Positions 16,636 through 26,988 are shown, numbered from the stretch's first letter. The stretch is DNA of 64,000 nucleotides from Szabonella alba (GCF_016765775.1 NZ_JAESVN010000001.1:868001-932000); one strand, 5' to 3'. Notes: generated by a model from the sequence alone, not told the origin. Numbers and translations are program-made.

Positions 16636-17145
16636 ATGCGGCGGATCATGATCGTGGGGCAGCCCGGTTCGGGCAAATCCACATTGGCACGGCTGCTGGG
16701 GGCCCGCACCGGTCTGCCGGTCGTGCATATGGATCATATCCATTGGCAAAGCGGCTGGGTTGAGCGTCCGTTGCCCGAGAAAATCGTGGCAGCGCGGGCA
16801 ATCGAGGCGCAGGAGCGCTGGATCTTCGAGGGGGGCCTGTCGCAGACCTATGACAGCCGGGCCGCGCGCGCCGATCTGCTGATCTGGCTGGATCTGCCGG
16901 TCTGGCTGCGGCTTTGGCGGGTGACGCGGCGGACGTTGACGGGGCTGGGCCGCACCCGGCCGGATCTGCCGCCGGGCTGCCCGGAACGCTTGCGCAACCT
17001 GCCGGGATTCTGGCGCTTCATCTGGGCCACGCAGCATGGGTCGCGCGCTCGCCTGCAAAGGTTTACCCGTGCCGCCCCGCCGGAACTTTCCGTCGCCCAT
17101 CTGCGCAGCAGCGGGGATCTGGCCGCGTTTCTGGCTGATTTCTGA
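16636..17145 (+). CDS. Small P-loop kinase (adenylate-kinase/FlaR-like)
   Basis: 169 residues. Walker A GQPGSGKST is at about residues 8-16, followed by HMDHIHW and a typical small-kinase lid and helices (GLSQTYDSRAARADLLIWLDLPVWLRLWRVTRR). The family is annotated as DNA topology modulation or adenylate-kinase-like P-loop NTPase, but the substrate is not known. The gene lies between the rpmG terminator and the convergent Bax-inhibitor gene. Confidence 0.72.
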   Translation: MRRIMIVGQPGSGKSTLARLLGARTGLPVVHMDHIHWQSGWVERPLPEKIVAARAIEAQERWIFEGGLSQTYDSRAARADLLIWLDLPVWLRLWRVTRRTLTGLGRTRPDLPPGCPERLRNLPGFWRFIWATQHGSRARLQRFTRAAPPELSVAHLRSSGDLAAFLADF

Positions 17146-17150
17146 AAATG

Positions 17151-17176
17151 AAAAGGGCCGGGGTTTCCCCCGGCCC
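17151..17176 (-). terminator. Terminator of the Bax-inhibitor gene
   Basis: On the minus strand: GGGCCGGGG-GAAA-CCCCGGCCC then TTTTCATTTTC. A 9-bp GC stem with tetraloop and T-rich tail, between convergent genes. Confidence 0.85.
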
Positions 17177-17202
17177 GGTACTATCCTTCGTTCCGTCCGC
17201 CG

Positions 17203-17982
17203 TTATTCGCGGTTGCCGAGGAAGCTCAGCAAGAACATGAACATGTTGATGAAGTCGAGATAGAGACGCAGCGCGCCCATGATGGCGGCCTTGCCCAGCC
17301 ATTCCTGATCGCCATGCGCGGCATGGGCGACATATTCGTTCTTGATCGACTGCGTGTCATAGGCGGTGAGGCCCGCGAAGATCAGCACGCCGATGGTCGA
17401 GATCGCAAACGCCATTGCCGAGGAGGCAAGGAAGATATTCACGACCATTGCGACGATCAGGCCGATCAGCCCCATCATCAGGAAGGTGCCCATGCCCGAC
17501 AGGTCACGCTTGGTCGTGTAGCCGTAAAGCGAGAGCCCCGCAAAGGCGATGGCGGTGATCAGGAAGGTCTGCGCGATCGAGGTGCCGGTATAGACCAGAA
17601 AGATCGACGAGATCGACAGGCCCATGGCTGCCGCATAGACGTAGAAGAACAGTTGCGCCGCTGCCGCCGACATGCGGTTGATCATCGCCGAGAAGGCAAA
17701 GACCATGATCAGCGGGGCAAACATGATGACCCATTTCAGCGGCGAGGCATAAAGCGCCACACCCAGCGAGGTCAGGTATTTGCCCGAGGCAAGCTCGGCC
17801 GCCGCCAGCGACGGATCGGTGGTGGTGGCAAGACCCGAGATCGCCCAGGCCGCGCCACCGGTCAGCAGCATGCCGACCGACATCAGGCCGTAGACCTTGT
17901 TCATATGGGCGCGCAGGCCCTCGTCGATCCGGGCTGTGCGTGCGCCCGCACCCGCCGGATTGATTGTTTGATACTCAGCCAT
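17203..17982 (-). CDS. ybhL: Bax inhibitor-1/YccA (UPF0005) family membrane protein
   Basis: 259 residues with seven hydrophobic segments (about 32-52, 80-100, 109-130, 135-155, 166-185, 190-212 and a C-terminal half-helix). It has the conserved family features: GLMSVGMLLTGGAAW near the N-terminus and FAGLTAYDTQSIKNEY with the Asp pair near the sixth segment. Bacterial members are inner-membrane proteins with a reported pH-dependent calcium leak in homologues. The role here is unproved. A hairpin in its 5' untranslated region is listed separately. Confidence 0.92.
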   Translation of the reverse strand: MAEYQTINPAGAGARTARIDEGLRAHMNKVYGLMSVGMLLTGGAAWAISGLATTTDPSLAAAELASGKYLTSLGVALYASPLKWVIMFAPLIMVFAFSAMINRMSAAAAQLFFYVYAAAMGLSISSIFLVYTGTSIAQTFLITAIAFAGLSLYGYTTKRDLSGMGTFLMMGLIGLIVAMVVNIFLASSAMAFAISTIGVLIFAGLTAYDTQSIKNEYVAHAAHGDQEWLGKAAIMGALRLYLDFINMFMFLLSFLGNRE

Positions 17983-18008
17983 TCTTGCCTCCGCTAGGAT
18001 TGTCGGGC

Positions 18009-18031
18009 GGGTCCGATTGGTCGCCGGACCC
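18009..18031 (-). promoter_or_regulatory. Hairpin in the 5' leader of the Bax-inhibitor gene
   Basis: GGGTCCG-N9-CGGACCC, a perfect 7-bp stem, lies 27 bases before the ATG on the minus strand. A structured ybhL RNA motif upstream of this gene class is known in alphaproteobacteria. This may be such an element, but I could not compare it with the consensus. Confidence 0.4.
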
Positions 18032-18237
18032 GTTCAGCATTGAATATCGGTAAGATCGGGTGGAATTTCAAGGAAAACCGGCTGGATTGGCCTGACCTTT
18101 TCGCGATTGCGGGCAGGGGTTTCGTCAAATTGCTTGCAACCGGGCGGCAGGGGCGGCGATGTGGCGTCGGAACGGGGAGGAATCGGACTTCCGACCCCGG
18201 GAATGCAACAGGGCACGGTGCGGAAAACGGGGCAGAT

Positions 18238-19113
18238 ATGGCGCGCAATCTGGATCTGGCAGCCTTGCGGTCAATTGTCGCGGTGGCCGAGATCGGCACC
18301 GTGACGCGGGCGGCGGCGGTGCTGAACCTGACGCAATCGGCGGTCTCGATGCAGATCCGCCGGATGGAGGACCGGCTGGGCAGGGTGCTGTTCACCCGGG
18401 GCGGCGGGCGGCTTGTCCCCACGCCCGAGGGCGAGGGGCTGATTTCCTATGCCCGCCGGATGCTGGCGCTGAATGATGAGGCGCTGGCGCGGCTGGCCCC
18501 GGACGGGGCAGCGGGGCGGGTGCTGCGGCTGGGCGTGCCCTATGACATCGTGTCCCCGCAGATGCCGGGCGTGCTCCGGCGCATGGCCGCCGACTGGCCC
18601 GGCCATCGCATCGATCTGGTTACCTCCTACAGCCGCCAGCTCCAGGATCGTTTCGCACAGGGCGAATTCGATCTGATCCTGACTACCGAGACGCGGCCCG
18701 GGCCAGCGGCCGCGATCCTCTCGCGCCGGGCGCTGCTATGGGTCGCGGCGCAAGGCATGGGCGGTGATCCCCAGGGCGGGGCCGCGCTGCGGCGTCCCTT
18801 GCCGGTTGCCTTCAAGCCCGATTGCGCCTTCCGTGCCCCGGCCCTTGCCGCGCTGGAGGCGGCAGGCATCGCATGGGCCGCCGTGCCGGAAGGCGGCAGC
18901 GAGACGGTGATCGAAACGACCGTGGCCGCCGGGTTGGGCCTGACGGTGCGGATGGAGGGCAATGTTCCGGCGGGCTGTGCGGCACTGGGTCCGGCCCATG
19001 GGCTGCCGCCTGCGGGCGTCACGCATGTCTGTCTTTACCAGCGGCAGGCGGGGACAGGCTTTGCCGCGGCACTGGCGCAGGCGCTGGCCGAGGCCTACGC
19101 CGATCCGGGCTGA
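18238..19113 (+). CDS. LysR-family transcriptional regulator
   Basis: 291 residues from the ATG at 18238; the upstream in-frame extension is not conserved-looking. N-terminal helix-turn-helix at about 5-60: LDLAALRSIVAVAEIGTVTRAAAVLNLTQSAVSMQIRRME. A periplasmic-binding-like effector domain occupies the rest (VLRLGVPYDIV, FDLILTTETRP). No target is obvious: it is divergent from the Bax-inhibitor gene and convergent with the hutC-hutF pair. The effector is unknown. Confidence 0.88.
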   Translation: MARNLDLAALRSIVAVAEIGTVTRAAAVLNLTQSAVSMQIRRMEDRLGRVLFTRGGGRLVPTPEGEGLISYARRMLALNDEALARLAPDGAAGRVLRLGVPYDIVSPQMPGVLRRMAADWPGHRIDLVTSYSRQLQDRFAQGEFDLILTTETRPGPAAAILSRRALLWVAAQGMGGDPQGGAALRRPLPVAFKPDCAFRAPALAALEAAGIAWAAVPEGGSETVIETTVAAGLGLTVRMEGNVPAGCAALGPAHGLPPAGVTHVCLYQRQAGTGFAAALAQALAEAYADPG

Positions 19114-19122
19114 AGGCCCGCG

Positions 19123-19824
19123 TCAGATGACCGCCTGCATCTGGTAGCCGGGCGCGTAGGACAGGCGCACCGAGGTAATCAGCGCCTCACCCGCCCGGGT
19201 CATGCGGTCGATGACGAAAAGCGATGCACCCGGCGGGCAATCCAGTGCGGCGGCGGTTTCGGCATCGGCATTCGTTGCGCCAAAGGCGATATCGCCCCCG
19301 GTGAAGGAGGTGTTCTGCACCAGCCATTCATTCGCGCTGATCCCGTCAAGATCGGCCACCAGAATGCCCGGCGCGGTCAAGGGGTTGACCCAGCGTTCCT
19401 CAAGGCAAAAGGGCGCATCCCCGGCCAGATGCAGCGCGCGCAGCCGCAAAAGCTGTGCCCCGGGGGGCAGGCTGCCCGCCGGAAGCGATGCCAGCAGCGC
19501 CGCCGGGGCAGGTTCAACCGCCCGCGTCAGCAGCCGGTAGCCGGGCACCAGCCCCCGCCCCTCGATATCCTGCCGGATGATCGGCACCTCGAATGTGGCC
19601 TTGCGCACCGGGTTCAGCGGCACGCGCGTTCCGGCCTTGCGGCGGCGTTCCAGCAGCCCCGCCTCGGCCAGTTCGCGCAGCGCGCGGTTCACCGTGGCCC
19701 GCGCGCAGCCCAGTTCAGCGGCCAGAACCGCCTCATCCGGGATGCGGGATCCGGGCGGCCATTCCCGGGTGCGGATGCGGCGCAGCGCCTCGGCCTGCAC
19801 GGTCTGCCATGTGATGCTGCTCAT
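19123..19824 (-). CDS. hutC: Histidine utilisation repressor (GntR/HutC family)
   Basis: 233 residues. A GntR winged helix is at about 5-70 (LRRIRTREWPPGSRIPDEAVLAAELGCARATVNRALREL), and a UTRA ligand-binding domain at about 85-230 (ERWVNPLTAPG, ADAETAAALDCPPGASLFVIDRMT). HutC repressors bind urocanate as inducer. It overlaps hutF by ATGA and is second in that minus-strand operon, so it is likely autoregulated through the operator at 21238-21249. Confidence 0.94.
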   Translation of the reverse strand: MSSITWQTVQAEALRRIRTREWPPGSRIPDEAVLAAELGCARATVNRALRELAEAGLLERRRKAGTRVPLNPVRKATFEVPIIRQDIEGRGLVPGYRLLTRAVEPAPAALLASLPAGSLPPGAQLLRLRALHLAGDAPFCLEERWVNPLTAPGILVADLDGISANEWLVQNTSFTGGDIAFGATNADAETAAALDCPPGASLFVIDRMTRAGEALITSVRLSYAPGYQMQAVI

Positions 19825-21185
19825 CCCTGCCGCAGCCGGGTCACGGTCGCGACATAGGCCGCCGTGATCGCCTCATGCCGGGCATGACGCCCTTCGTGCA
19901 CCAGATGCCGACCGGCCGACCACAGATCCGAGATGATGCGGTCATCGCCCGCAAAGATGTAGCTGTCCAGCGCGGTATCGCCGCGCCGCCCGGCCATATC
20001 CGGGCCGGTGCAGTCCAGCGCCACCAGATCGGCCAGCCGCCCGGTCTCGATCCGGCCCGCATCGCGCCCCGCCGCCTGTGCGCCGCCCTGTGCTGCCGCC
20101 TCGAACAGCACGCGGCCGGTGGATTTTCCGGGCAGGGCCAATGCGGCGCGGGACCGGTCGCGCAGGCGCTGGCTGTAATCCAGCGTGCGCAACTCCTCGG
20201 CCAGCGCGATGCGGATATTGCTGTCGGATCCGATGCCCCAGACGCCGCCCTGCGCGGCATAGGACACGCCGTCGAAAATGCCGTCACCCAGGCTTGATTC
20301 GGTGATCGGGCAAAGCCCCGCCACCGCACCCGAACGGGCCAGCGCCGTGGTTTCATTCGGCTCCATCTGGGTGCAGTGGATCAGGCACCAGCGCGCATCC
20401 ACCGCCGCATTGTCCATCAGCCATTCAACGGGGCGCGCGCCGCGATGGGCCAGCAGCTCCTCAACCTCGGCCACCTGTTCGGCCAGATGCATGTGCAAGG
20501 GCGCATCGGGGCGCAGGGCAATCGCGGCGGCCAGCCCTTCGGGTGACACGGCGCGCAGCGAATGCGGCGCAATGCCAAGACGGGTATCGGCGGGCAGGGC
20601 ACGCAGCGCGGCCCCGGCCCCCTCGACCAGCCGGGCAAAGCGGTCTGGGTCATTGCCAAAACGGATCTGCCCCGGCCCCAAGGCCCGCCGGTCGCAGCCG
20701 CCGAATTCGTAAAGCACCGGCAGCAGCGTCAGCCCGATCCCGGTGTGGACCGTTGCCGCCGCGACCCGTTCCGACATTTCTGCGATATTGTCATAACCGG
20801 CCCCGCCCGGACGATGATGCAGATAGTGAAACTCGACATTCGCGGCATAACCCGCTTCCAGCATCTGCATCTGCACGAAGGCGGTGATGGCCTCGACATC
20901 ATCGGGGGTCAGCTGATCGAGAAAGCGATACATCAACTGCCGCCATGTCCAGAAACTGTCACGCGGATCGGGGCCGCGCGTCTCGGTCAGCCCGGCCATG
21001 GCGCGCTGGAAGGCGTGGGAATGCAGATTGGAGGGCGCGGGCAGCAAAAGGCCCACGCGCTGCGCCCCGGCGGGGGTCGCGCTGCCCGGCGTGATACCGG
21101 CGATGCGGTCTCCCTCGATGCTGACGGTCACATCTTCCGCCCAGCCTGTGGCCAGCAAGGCCTGTTCTGCCCAGATCGCCGTCAT
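19821..21185 (-). CDS. hutF: Formimidoylglutamate deiminase
   Basis: 454 residues, amidohydrolase superfamily. Metal-site motifs: [19 protein letters not shown] (HxH), the mid-sequence His in [16 protein letters not shown], and the late GIGSDSNIR Asp. It converts N-formimidoyl-L-glutamate to N-formyl-L-glutamate and ammonia. Its presence, with no formiminoglutamase gene beside it, indicates the five-step histidine pathway; the final N-formylglutamate deformylase is not in this window. The start ATG at 21185 was chosen over upstream in-frame codons because the family begins here. Confidence 0.95.
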   Translation of the reverse strand: MTAIWAEQALLATGWAEDVTVSIEGDRIAGITPGSATPAGAQRVGLLLPAPSNLHSHAFQRAMAGLTETRGPDPRDSFWTWRQLMYRFLDQLTPDDVEAITAFVQMQMLEAGYAANVEFHYLHHRPGGAGYDNIAEMSERVAAATVHTGIGLTLLPVLYEFGGCDRRALGPGQIRFGNDPDRFARLVEGAGAALRALPADTRLGIAPHSLRAVSPEGLAAAIALRPDAPLHMHLAEQVAEVEELLAHRGARPVEWLMDNAAVDARWCLIHCTQMEPNETTALARSGAVAGLCPITESSLGDGIFDGVSYAAQGGVWGIGSDSNIRIALAEELRTLDYSQRLRDRSRAALALPGKSTGRVLFEAAAQGGAQAAGRDAGRIETGRLADLVALDCTGPDMAGRRGDTALDSYIFAGDDRIISDLWSAGRHLVHEGRHARHEAITAAYVATVTRLRQG

Positions 21186-21223
21186 GGTCTCTCTCCCTTG
21201 TCGCCTGCTGCCGATGCAGTCGG

Positions 21224-21252
21224 TTGACAGAAATAATATGTATAGACATAAT
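21224..21252 (+). promoter_or_regulatory. hut promoter with embedded HutC-type operator
   Basis: TTGACA (21224-21229), 17-base spacer, CATAAT (21247-21252) points to hutI. The near-palindrome ATGTATAGACAT (21238-21249) lies between the two elements, so a bound HutC would block RNA polymerase. It also sits about 55 bases upstream of hutF, so both arms could be controlled from it. Confidence 0.7.
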
Positions 21253-21277
21253 ATCGCCAAGCGACGGGGGAATCAAG

Positions 21278-22498
21278 GTGACAATCGACATTCAAGCCAG
21301 CGAAAACCGGGTGATCGCAGGAGTCGGTCTTACCGGAACCGGAACCGGGGGCGCGTTCATTGCGCAAGGGGCCGTGGCCCTTGGCGGTGGCCGCATCCTT
21401 TGGGCGGGGCCCGAGGCCGATCTGCCAGAGGACTATGCAGGATATGCCCGGATCGCGGGTGAGGGGCGGCTGCTGACCCCGGCCTTTATCGACTGCCACA
21501 CGCATATCGTGCATGGCGGCCATCGTGCGCTGGAATTCGGCATGCGGCTGGAAGGTGCCAGCTATGAAGAGGTTGCCCGTGCGGGCGGCGGGATCGTATC
21601 AACCGTCAAGGCCACGCGCGGCGCGGATGTGGACAGCCTTGTGGCCCAAGCGCTGCCGCGTCTGGATGCGCTGCTGGCCGAAGGCGTTTCCTGCGTCGAG
21701 GTCAAATCCGGCTATGGGCTGGATCTGGAAACCGAATTGCGGATGCTTCGCGCCGCAAGGGCGCTGGCAGCCGCGCGCCCGGTGCGGATCCGAACCACTT
21801 TCCTCGGTGCCCATGCGGTGCCGGTCGAGTATCAGGGCCGCGCCGATGCCTATATCGACACGGTCTGCATTCCCGCCCTGCGCGCCGCCCATGCCGAAGG
21901 GCTGGTCGACGCGGTGGATGGGTTCTGTGAAGGAATTGCCTTCGATACCAGTCAGATCGCCCGCGTCTTTGATGCCGCGCGTGAGCTCGGCCTGCCCGTA
22001 AAGCTGCATGCCGAACAGTTGTCGCATATCGGAGGCACGGCGCTGGCGGCGCGTTATGGCGCGCTGTCGGTTGACCATGTGGAATATGCGACCGATGCGG
22101 ATGCGGCGCTGCTGGCGGCTTCGGGCACGGTTGCGGTGCTGCTGCCAGGGGCCTTCTATGCGATCCGCGAAACGCAAATGCCCCCCGTCGCCGCCTTCCG
22201 CGCCCATGGCGTGCCGATGGCGCTGGCCACCGACTGCAACCCCGGATCCTCGCCCCTCACCTCACTTCTGCTCGCGATGAACATGGGCTGCACCCTGTTC
22301 CGCCTGACCCCGGATGAGGCGCTGCGCGGCGTGACCACCCATGCCGCCCGTGCGCTTGGCCTCACCGATACCGGCCTGATCGCGTCGGGAATGCGCGCGG
22401 ACCTCGCGCTCTGGTCGGTCGAGACGCCTGCCGAGCTTGCCTATCGTTTCGGTTTCAACCCGCTGCATGCGCGGATTTTCGGAGGCCCCGACCAATGA
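21278..22498 (+). CDS. hutI: Imidazolonepropionase
   Basis: 406 residues from a GTG at 21278 (GGGGGA upstream). An earlier in-frame TTG at 21224 lies inside the promoter and was rejected. Amidohydrolase motifs: [18 protein letters not shown] (HxH), [25 protein letters not shown] and [10 protein letters not shown]. It hydrolyses 4-imidazolone-5-propanoate to N-formimidoylglutamate, the third step of histidine breakdown. It overlaps hutH by 4 bases. Confidence 0.96.
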   Translation: MTIDIQASENRVIAGVGLTGTGTGGAFIAQGAVALGGGRILWAGPEADLPEDYAGYARIAGEGRLLTPAFIDCHTHIVHGGHRALEFGMRLEGASYEEVARAGGGIVSTVKATRGADVDSLVAQALPRLDALLAEGVSCVEVKSGYGLDLETELRMLRAARALAAARPVRIRTTFLGAHAVPVEYQGRADAYIDTVCIPALRAAHAEGLVDAVDGFCEGIAFDTSQIARVFDAARELGLPVKLHAEQLSHIGGTALAARYGALSVDHVEYATDADAALLAASGTVAVLLPGAFYAIRETQMPPVAAFRAHGVPMALATDCNPGSSPLTSLLLAMNMGCTLFRLTPDEALRGVTTHAARALGLTDTGLIASGMRADLALWSVETPAELAYRFGFNPLHARIFGGPDQ

Positions 22499-24021
22499 CG
22501 GACATGATCCTGACGCCGGGGTCCACGACCCTTGCCCATCTGGAAACCCTTTGGCGTGGCGCGGGCGTAGCTCGGCTTGACCCCGCCGCGCGGGCGGGGG
22601 TCGAGGCGGCGGCGGCACAGGTTGCGGCAGCGGCACAGGGTGAGGCGGCGGTTTACGGCGTCAATACCGGTTTTGGCAAACTGGCCTCGGTCAAGATCGC
22701 GCCCAAGGACACCGCGACGCTGCAGCGCAACCTGATTCTGTCGCATTGCTGCGGCGTGGGGGAGGCGCTGGACGAACCCACCACTCGCCTGATGATGGCG
22801 CTGAAACTGCTGTCTCTGGGGCGCGGTGCCTCGGGCGTACGCTGGGCGGTGATTGCCCAGATCGAGGCGATGCTGGCGGCAGGCGTGATCCCGGTCGTGC
22901 CTGCGCAGGGGTCTGTCGGGGCCTCGGGCGACCTTGCCCCGCTGGCCCATATGACCGCCGCGATGATCGGTGAGGGTGAGGCGGTGTTTCAGGGACGGCG
23001 CATGGCGGGAGCTGCTGCTTTGGCGGCGGCGGGGCTGTCGCCCCTTATCCTTGGCCCCAAGGAAGGCCTTGGCCTGATAAACGGCACGCAGTTTTCCACG
23101 GCTCTGGCGCTGACCGGTCTGTTCCGGGGCTGGCGCGCGGCGGCGACATCGCTGGTCACGGCGAGCCTCTCGACCGATGCGATCATGGGATCGACCGCCC
23201 CCTTGCAGGCGGAAATCCACACCCTGCGCGGCCATCGCGGCCAGATCGAGGTGGCGGACCGGATGCGGGGGGTCATGGAAGGCTCGGTCATCCGCGAGAG
23301 CCACCGCGAAGGCGATACCCGCGTGCAGGACCCTTACTGCATCCGCTGCCAGCCGCAGGTGGTGGGCGCAGCGGTGGACCTTCTGCGCTTTGCCGCGACC
23401 ACGCTGGAGACCGAGGCCAATGCGGTGACCGACAATCCGCTGGTGATTTCCACCGGCATCTTTTCCGGTGGCAATTTCCACGCGGAACCCGTCGCCTTTG
23501 CCGCCGATATCATCGCGCTGGCGCTGGCCGAAATCGGCGCCATCGCGCAGCGCCGCGTGGCCCTCATGGTCGATCCGACGCTGAGCCACGACCTGCCGCC
23601 TTTCCTGACGCCTGATCCCGGCCTGAATTCCGGCCTGATGATTGCCGAGGTGACGACGGCGGCGCTGATGAGCGAGAACAAGCATCTGGCGAATCCCTGT
23701 TCGACCGACAGCACGCCGACCTCGGCCAATCAGGAGGATCACGTTTCCATGGCCGCCCATGGCGCGCGGCGTCTGGGGCGGATGAATGACAATCTGGCGG
23801 TAATCCTGGGGGTTGAGGCGCTTTGTGCCGCGCAGGGCGTGGACTTCCGCGCGCCGCTGGTCACCTCGCCTGCGCTGCAATCGGTGATGGCGGTGGTGCG
23901 TTCGGTCAGCCCGGTGCTGAAGGAAGACCGCTATCTTGCGCCCGAGATTGCTGCCGCCGCCGGACTTGTCGCGGATGGCGCATTGATCCGCGCCGCCCGC
24001 ATTGAAGATTTCGCGCTGTGA
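22495..24021 (+). CDS. hutH: Histidine ammonia-lyase
   Basis: 508 residues, normal length. The autocatalytic MIO prosthetic triad is Ala143-Ser144-Gly145 in [45 protein letters not shown] and [12 protein letters not shown] (the Q-E-D-H motif) are intact. It deaminates L-histidine to trans-urocanate, the committing step. It is coupled to hutI by ATGA; hutU starts 26 bases after its stop. Confidence 0.97.
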   Translation: MTDMILTPGSTTLAHLETLWRGAGVARLDPAARAGVEAAAAQVAAAAQGEAAVYGVNTGFGKLASVKIAPKDTATLQRNLILSHCCGVGEALDEPTTRLMMALKLLSLGRGASGVRWAVIAQIEAMLAAGVIPVVPAQGSVGASGDLAPLAHMTAAMIGEGEAVFQGRRMAGAAALAAAGLSPLILGPKEGLGLINGTQFSTALALTGLFRGWRAAATSLVTASLSTDAIMGSTAPLQAEIHTLRGHRGQIEVADRMRGVMEGSVIRESHREGDTRVQDPYCIRCQPQVVGAAVDLLRFAATTLETEANAVTDNPLVISTGIFSGGNFHAEPVAFAADIIALALAEIGAIAQRRVALMVDPTLSHDLPPFLTPDPGLNSGLMIAEVTTAALMSENKHLANPCSTDSTPTSANQEDHVSMAAHGARRLGRMNDNLAVILGVEALCAAQGVDFRAPLVTSPALQSVMAVVRSVSPVLKEDRYLAPEIAAAAGLVADGALIRAARIEDFAL

Positions 24022-24046
24022 TGCGCCCCAACCGAAAGCCTTTGCA

Positions 24047-25732
24047 ATGACCAATCCCCGTCACAACACCCGCGACATCTTTCCGCCGACCGGCACCGAG
24101 ATCAGCGCCAAAAGCTGGCTGACCGAGGCGCCCTTGCGGATGCTGATGAACAACCTGCATCCCGATGTGGCCGAAAATCCGCATGAACTGGTGGTCTATG
24201 GCGGCATCGGCCGCGCCGCCCGCACATGGGAGGATTTCGACCGCATCTGCGCCGAGCTGCGCAAGCTGGAAGAAGATCAGACGCTTGTGGTGCAATCGGG
24301 CAAGCCCGTGGGCGTCTTCCGCACCCATAAGGACGCGCCCCGCGTGCTGATCGCGAATTCCAACCTCGTGCCGCATTGGGCGACATGGGACCATTTCAAC
24401 GAATTGGACAAGAAAGGTCTGGCCATGTATGGCCAGATGACCGCCGGAAGCTGGATCTATATCGGCACGCAAGGCATCGTGCAGGGCACGTTCGAGACCT
24501 TTGCCGAGGCGGGGCGCCAGCATTACGGCGGCAGCCTCAAGGGCCGCTGGATCCTGACCGGCGGACTTGGCGGCATGGGCGGCGCGCAGCCGCTGGCCGC
24601 CGTGATGGCCGGTGCCTGCTGCCTGACCGTGGAATGTGACGAAACCCGCGCCGATTTCCGCATCCGCACCCGCTATTGCGACGAGAAAGCCCATACGCTG
24701 GATGAGGCGCTGGCGATGATCGACCGCTGGACCAAGGCGGGGGAGGCGAAATCGGTCGCCCTGATCGGCAATGCGGCAGATGTGTTCCCCGAGATCTATC
24801 GCCGCATGAAAGCAGGCGGAATGCGCCCCGATATCGTGACCGACCAGACCTCGGCCCATGATCCGGTGCATGGCTACCTGCCGCAGGGCTGGACCGTCGC
24901 CGAATGGCGCGCGAAGCAGGAAACCGACCCCAAGGCGGTAGAAAAGGCAGCGCGTGCCAGCATGCGCACCCATGTCGCCGCCATGGTCGATTTCTGGAAT
25001 GCGGGCGTGCCGACGCTGGATTACGGCAACAATATCCGGCAGGTGGCGCAAGAGGAGGGGCTGGAAAACGCCTTTGCCTTCCCCGGTTTCGTGCCCGCCT
25101 ATATCCGGCCCCTGTTCTGCAAGGGGATCGGTCCCTTCCGCTGGTGCGCCCTGTCGGGCGACCCCGAGGATATCTACAAGACCGATGCGAAGATGAAGGA
25201 ACTGTTCCCCGACAACACCCATCTGCACAACTGGCTGGACATGGCGCGGGAGCGCATTGCCTTTCAGGGCCTGCCTGCCCGGATCATGTGGATCGGGCTG
25301 GGCGACCGTCACCGCGCGGGGCTTGCGATCAATGAAATGGTGCGCAACGGCGAATTGAAGGCGCCGGTCGTGATCGGCCGCGACCATCTCGATTCGGGAT
25401 CGGTTGCCAGCCCCAACCGCGAGACCGAGGCGATGCGCGACGGGTCGGATGCGGTCAGTGACTGGCCCTTGCTCAATGCGCTTCTGAATTGTGCATCGGG
25501 TGCCACTTGGGTCAGCCTTCATCATGGCGGCGGCGTGGGCATGGGTTTCAGCCAGCATTCCGGCATGGTCATCTGCTGCGACGGCACCGAGGATGCCGAC
25601 CGCCGCATTGCCAATGTGCTGTGGAACGATCCGGCCACCGGCGTCATGCGCCATGCCGATGCGGGCTATGACATCGCCCTCGACTGCGCCCGCGAACATG
25701 GGCTTAACCTGCCTGCGATTCTCAAGGACTGA
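24047..25732 (+). CDS. hutU: Urocanate hydratase
   Basis: 561 residues, the usual size. The NAD-binding region ([17 protein letters not shown], about residues 176-192) and the conserved substrate blocks [16 protein letters not shown] and [17 protein letters not shown] are present. It hydrates urocanate to 4-imidazolone-5-propanoate with tightly bound NAD+. The start ATG at 24047 gives the family N-terminus [18 protein letters not shown]; an upstream in-frame ATG at 24002 falls inside hutH and was not used. Last gene of hutI-hutH-hutU. Confidence 0.97.
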   Translation: MTNPRHNTRDIFPPTGTEISAKSWLTEAPLRMLMNNLHPDVAENPHELVVYGGIGRAARTWEDFDRICAELRKLEEDQTLVVQSGKPVGVFRTHKDAPRVLIANSNLVPHWATWDHFNELDKKGLAMYGQMTAGSWIYIGTQGIVQGTFETFAEAGRQHYGGSLKGRWILTGGLGGMGGAQPLAAVMAGACCLTVECDETRADFRIRTRYCDEKAHTLDEALAMIDRWTKAGEAKSVALIGNAADVFPEIYRRMKAGGMRPDIVTDQTSAHDPVHGYLPQGWTVAEWRAKQETDPKAVEKAARASMRTHVAAMVDFWNAGVPTLDYGNNIRQVAQEEGLENAFAFPGFVPAYIRPLFCKGIGPFRWCALSGDPEDIYKTDAKMKELFPDNTHLHNWLDMARERIAFQGLPARIMWIGLGDRHRAGLAINEMVRNGELKAPVVIGRDHLDSGSVASPNRETEAMRDGSDAVSDWPLLNALLNCASGATWVSLHHGGGVGMGFSQHSGMVICCDGTEDADRRIANVLWNDPATGVMRHADAGYDIALDCAREHGLNLPAILKD

Positions 25733-25760
25733 CCGGAATGACCGCCGCCCCCCTTCAGCT

Positions 25761-25806
25761 GTTTTGAAATATCCTCGGGGGGTCCGGGGGGCGGAAAGCC
25801 CCCCGG
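25761..25806 (-). repeat. Intergenic repeat element, copy C, with GC hairpin
   Basis: On the minus strand CCCCGAGGATATTTCAAAAC (25761-25782) shares the CCCGAGG-N-T-A-T-T-T core with copies at 2613 and 31037. Next to it is the stem CCGGGGGGC-GGAAA-GCCCCCCGG (25784-25806). It follows hutU and probably ends the hut transcript, though no T run is present. Confidence 0.5.
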
Positions 25807-25873
25807 CCTCGGGTCCATCGCGACCGGCAGAGTGACAAGACCTGAAAACACCATCCAGCAAGGAGATCACAAA

Positions 25874-26977
25874 ATGAAAAGACGTTCCTTCCTCACCAAG
25901 GCCGGGCTCGGCGCCGCAGGCCTGACCGCCGCCACCCTGGCCGCCCCGGCAATCGCGCAGGATGTGCGCAAATGGCGCCTCGTATCGGCTTGGCCGCGCA
26001 ATCTGCCGGGGCCGGGGGTTGCGGCGCAGATGCTGGCCGACCGGATCACTGCGCTGTCGGGCGGGCGCATCGAGGTCGAACTCTTCGCGGCGGGTGAAAT
26101 CGTCCCCGGACCGGGCGTCTTCGATGCCGTGGCCGAAGGCACGGCAGAGATTTATCACGCGGTCCCGGCCTATTGGGGGTCGAAATCCAAGGGGATCCTG
26201 CTGTTCGGGTCGCAGCCGCTGGGTCTGACGGCCATCGAACAGCATGGCTGGATGCTGCAGGGCGGCGGGCAGGCGCTTTATGACGAGATGTATGGCCGCT
26301 TTGGCCTCAAGCCTTTCCTGTGCGGCAATTCCGGTCCGCAATGGGCAGGCTGGTTCCGCAATGAGATCACCAGCCTTGATGACCTGAAAGGGCTGAAATA
26401 CCGCACGACCGGTCTGAATTCCGAGGTCATGTCGAAACTGGGCGTCGCGGTCGAGGCGATGTCGGGCCCGGCGATGTTCCAGGCGCTGCAATCGGGCGCG
26501 CTTGATGCAGGCGAATTCATCGGGCCATGGTCGGATTCGGCACTGGGCCTTTATCAGGTCGCCACGAACTATTATGGCCCCGGCCCGGGTGAGCCGTCCT
26601 CGGCCGAGGAATGTGCGATCAATCTGGATGTCTGGAATGACTTGCCTGACGATCTGAAACAGGCGGTCGCGGCTGCGGCGGAAAGCCTCTACAACCCGGT
26701 TCTGGCCGAATACAACACCAAGCATGCGCTGGCGCTGCGTGAACTGGTGTCGCAGCACGGTGTCACGCTGCGCGAATGGCCCGAGGAGATTACCATCGCC
26801 ATGGGCAATGCCATGGGTGAGGTCATCGGTGAACTGCGCGCCTCCGAGGATGAACTGGTGCGCCGCATCACCGAAAGCTTCCTTGAATACCGCAAGCTGA
26901 TGGTCGAATACGCGCCCTGGGCCGATAATGGCCAGATGAACATGCGCGGTCTCGACTACAATTACGGCGACGCCTGA
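25874..26977 (+). CDS. dctP: TRAP transporter substrate-binding protein (TakP-like)
   Basis: 367 residues. A Tat-type signal, RRSFLTKAGLGAAGLTAATL with cleavage after APAIAQ (residue ~29), directs it to the periplasm. The mature sequence has the TakP-type layout: GGRIEVELFAAGEIVPG, then GPQWAGWFRNEI with the Trp-Phe-Arg substrate block, GLKYRTTG and the conserved GALDAGEFIGPWSD. In Rhodobacter TakP binds 2-oxo acids as dimers with a metal ion. Ligand here is unproved; neighbourhood to hut genes suggests an imidazole or keto acid, but a terminator-like repeat separates them. The ATG at 25874 has AGGAG 8 bases upstream. Confidence 0.9.
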   Translation: MKRRSFLTKAGLGAAGLTAATLAAPAIAQDVRKWRLVSAWPRNLPGPGVAAQMLADRITALSGGRIEVELFAAGEIVPGPGVFDAVAEGTAEIYHAVPAYWGSKSKGILLFGSQPLGLTAIEQHGWMLQGGGQALYDEMYGRFGLKPFLCGNSGPQWAGWFRNEITSLDDLKGLKYRTTGLNSEVMSKLGVAVEAMSGPAMFQALQSGALDAGEFIGPWSDSALGLYQVATNYYGPGPGEPSSAEECAINLDVWNDLPDDLKQAVAAAAESLYNPVLAEYNTKHALALRELVSQHGVTLREWPEEITIAMGNAMGEVIGELRASEDELVRRITESFLEYRKLMVEYAPWADNGQMNMRGLDYNYGDA

Positions 26978-26988
26978 GCCGCCTTTGC

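Noticed and set aside
23906-26758. A 950-codon open frame on the minus strand across hutH, hutU and dctP
   Set aside because: It is the complement of well-supported genes, has no family motif, and such long antisense frames are normal in GC-rich DNA.
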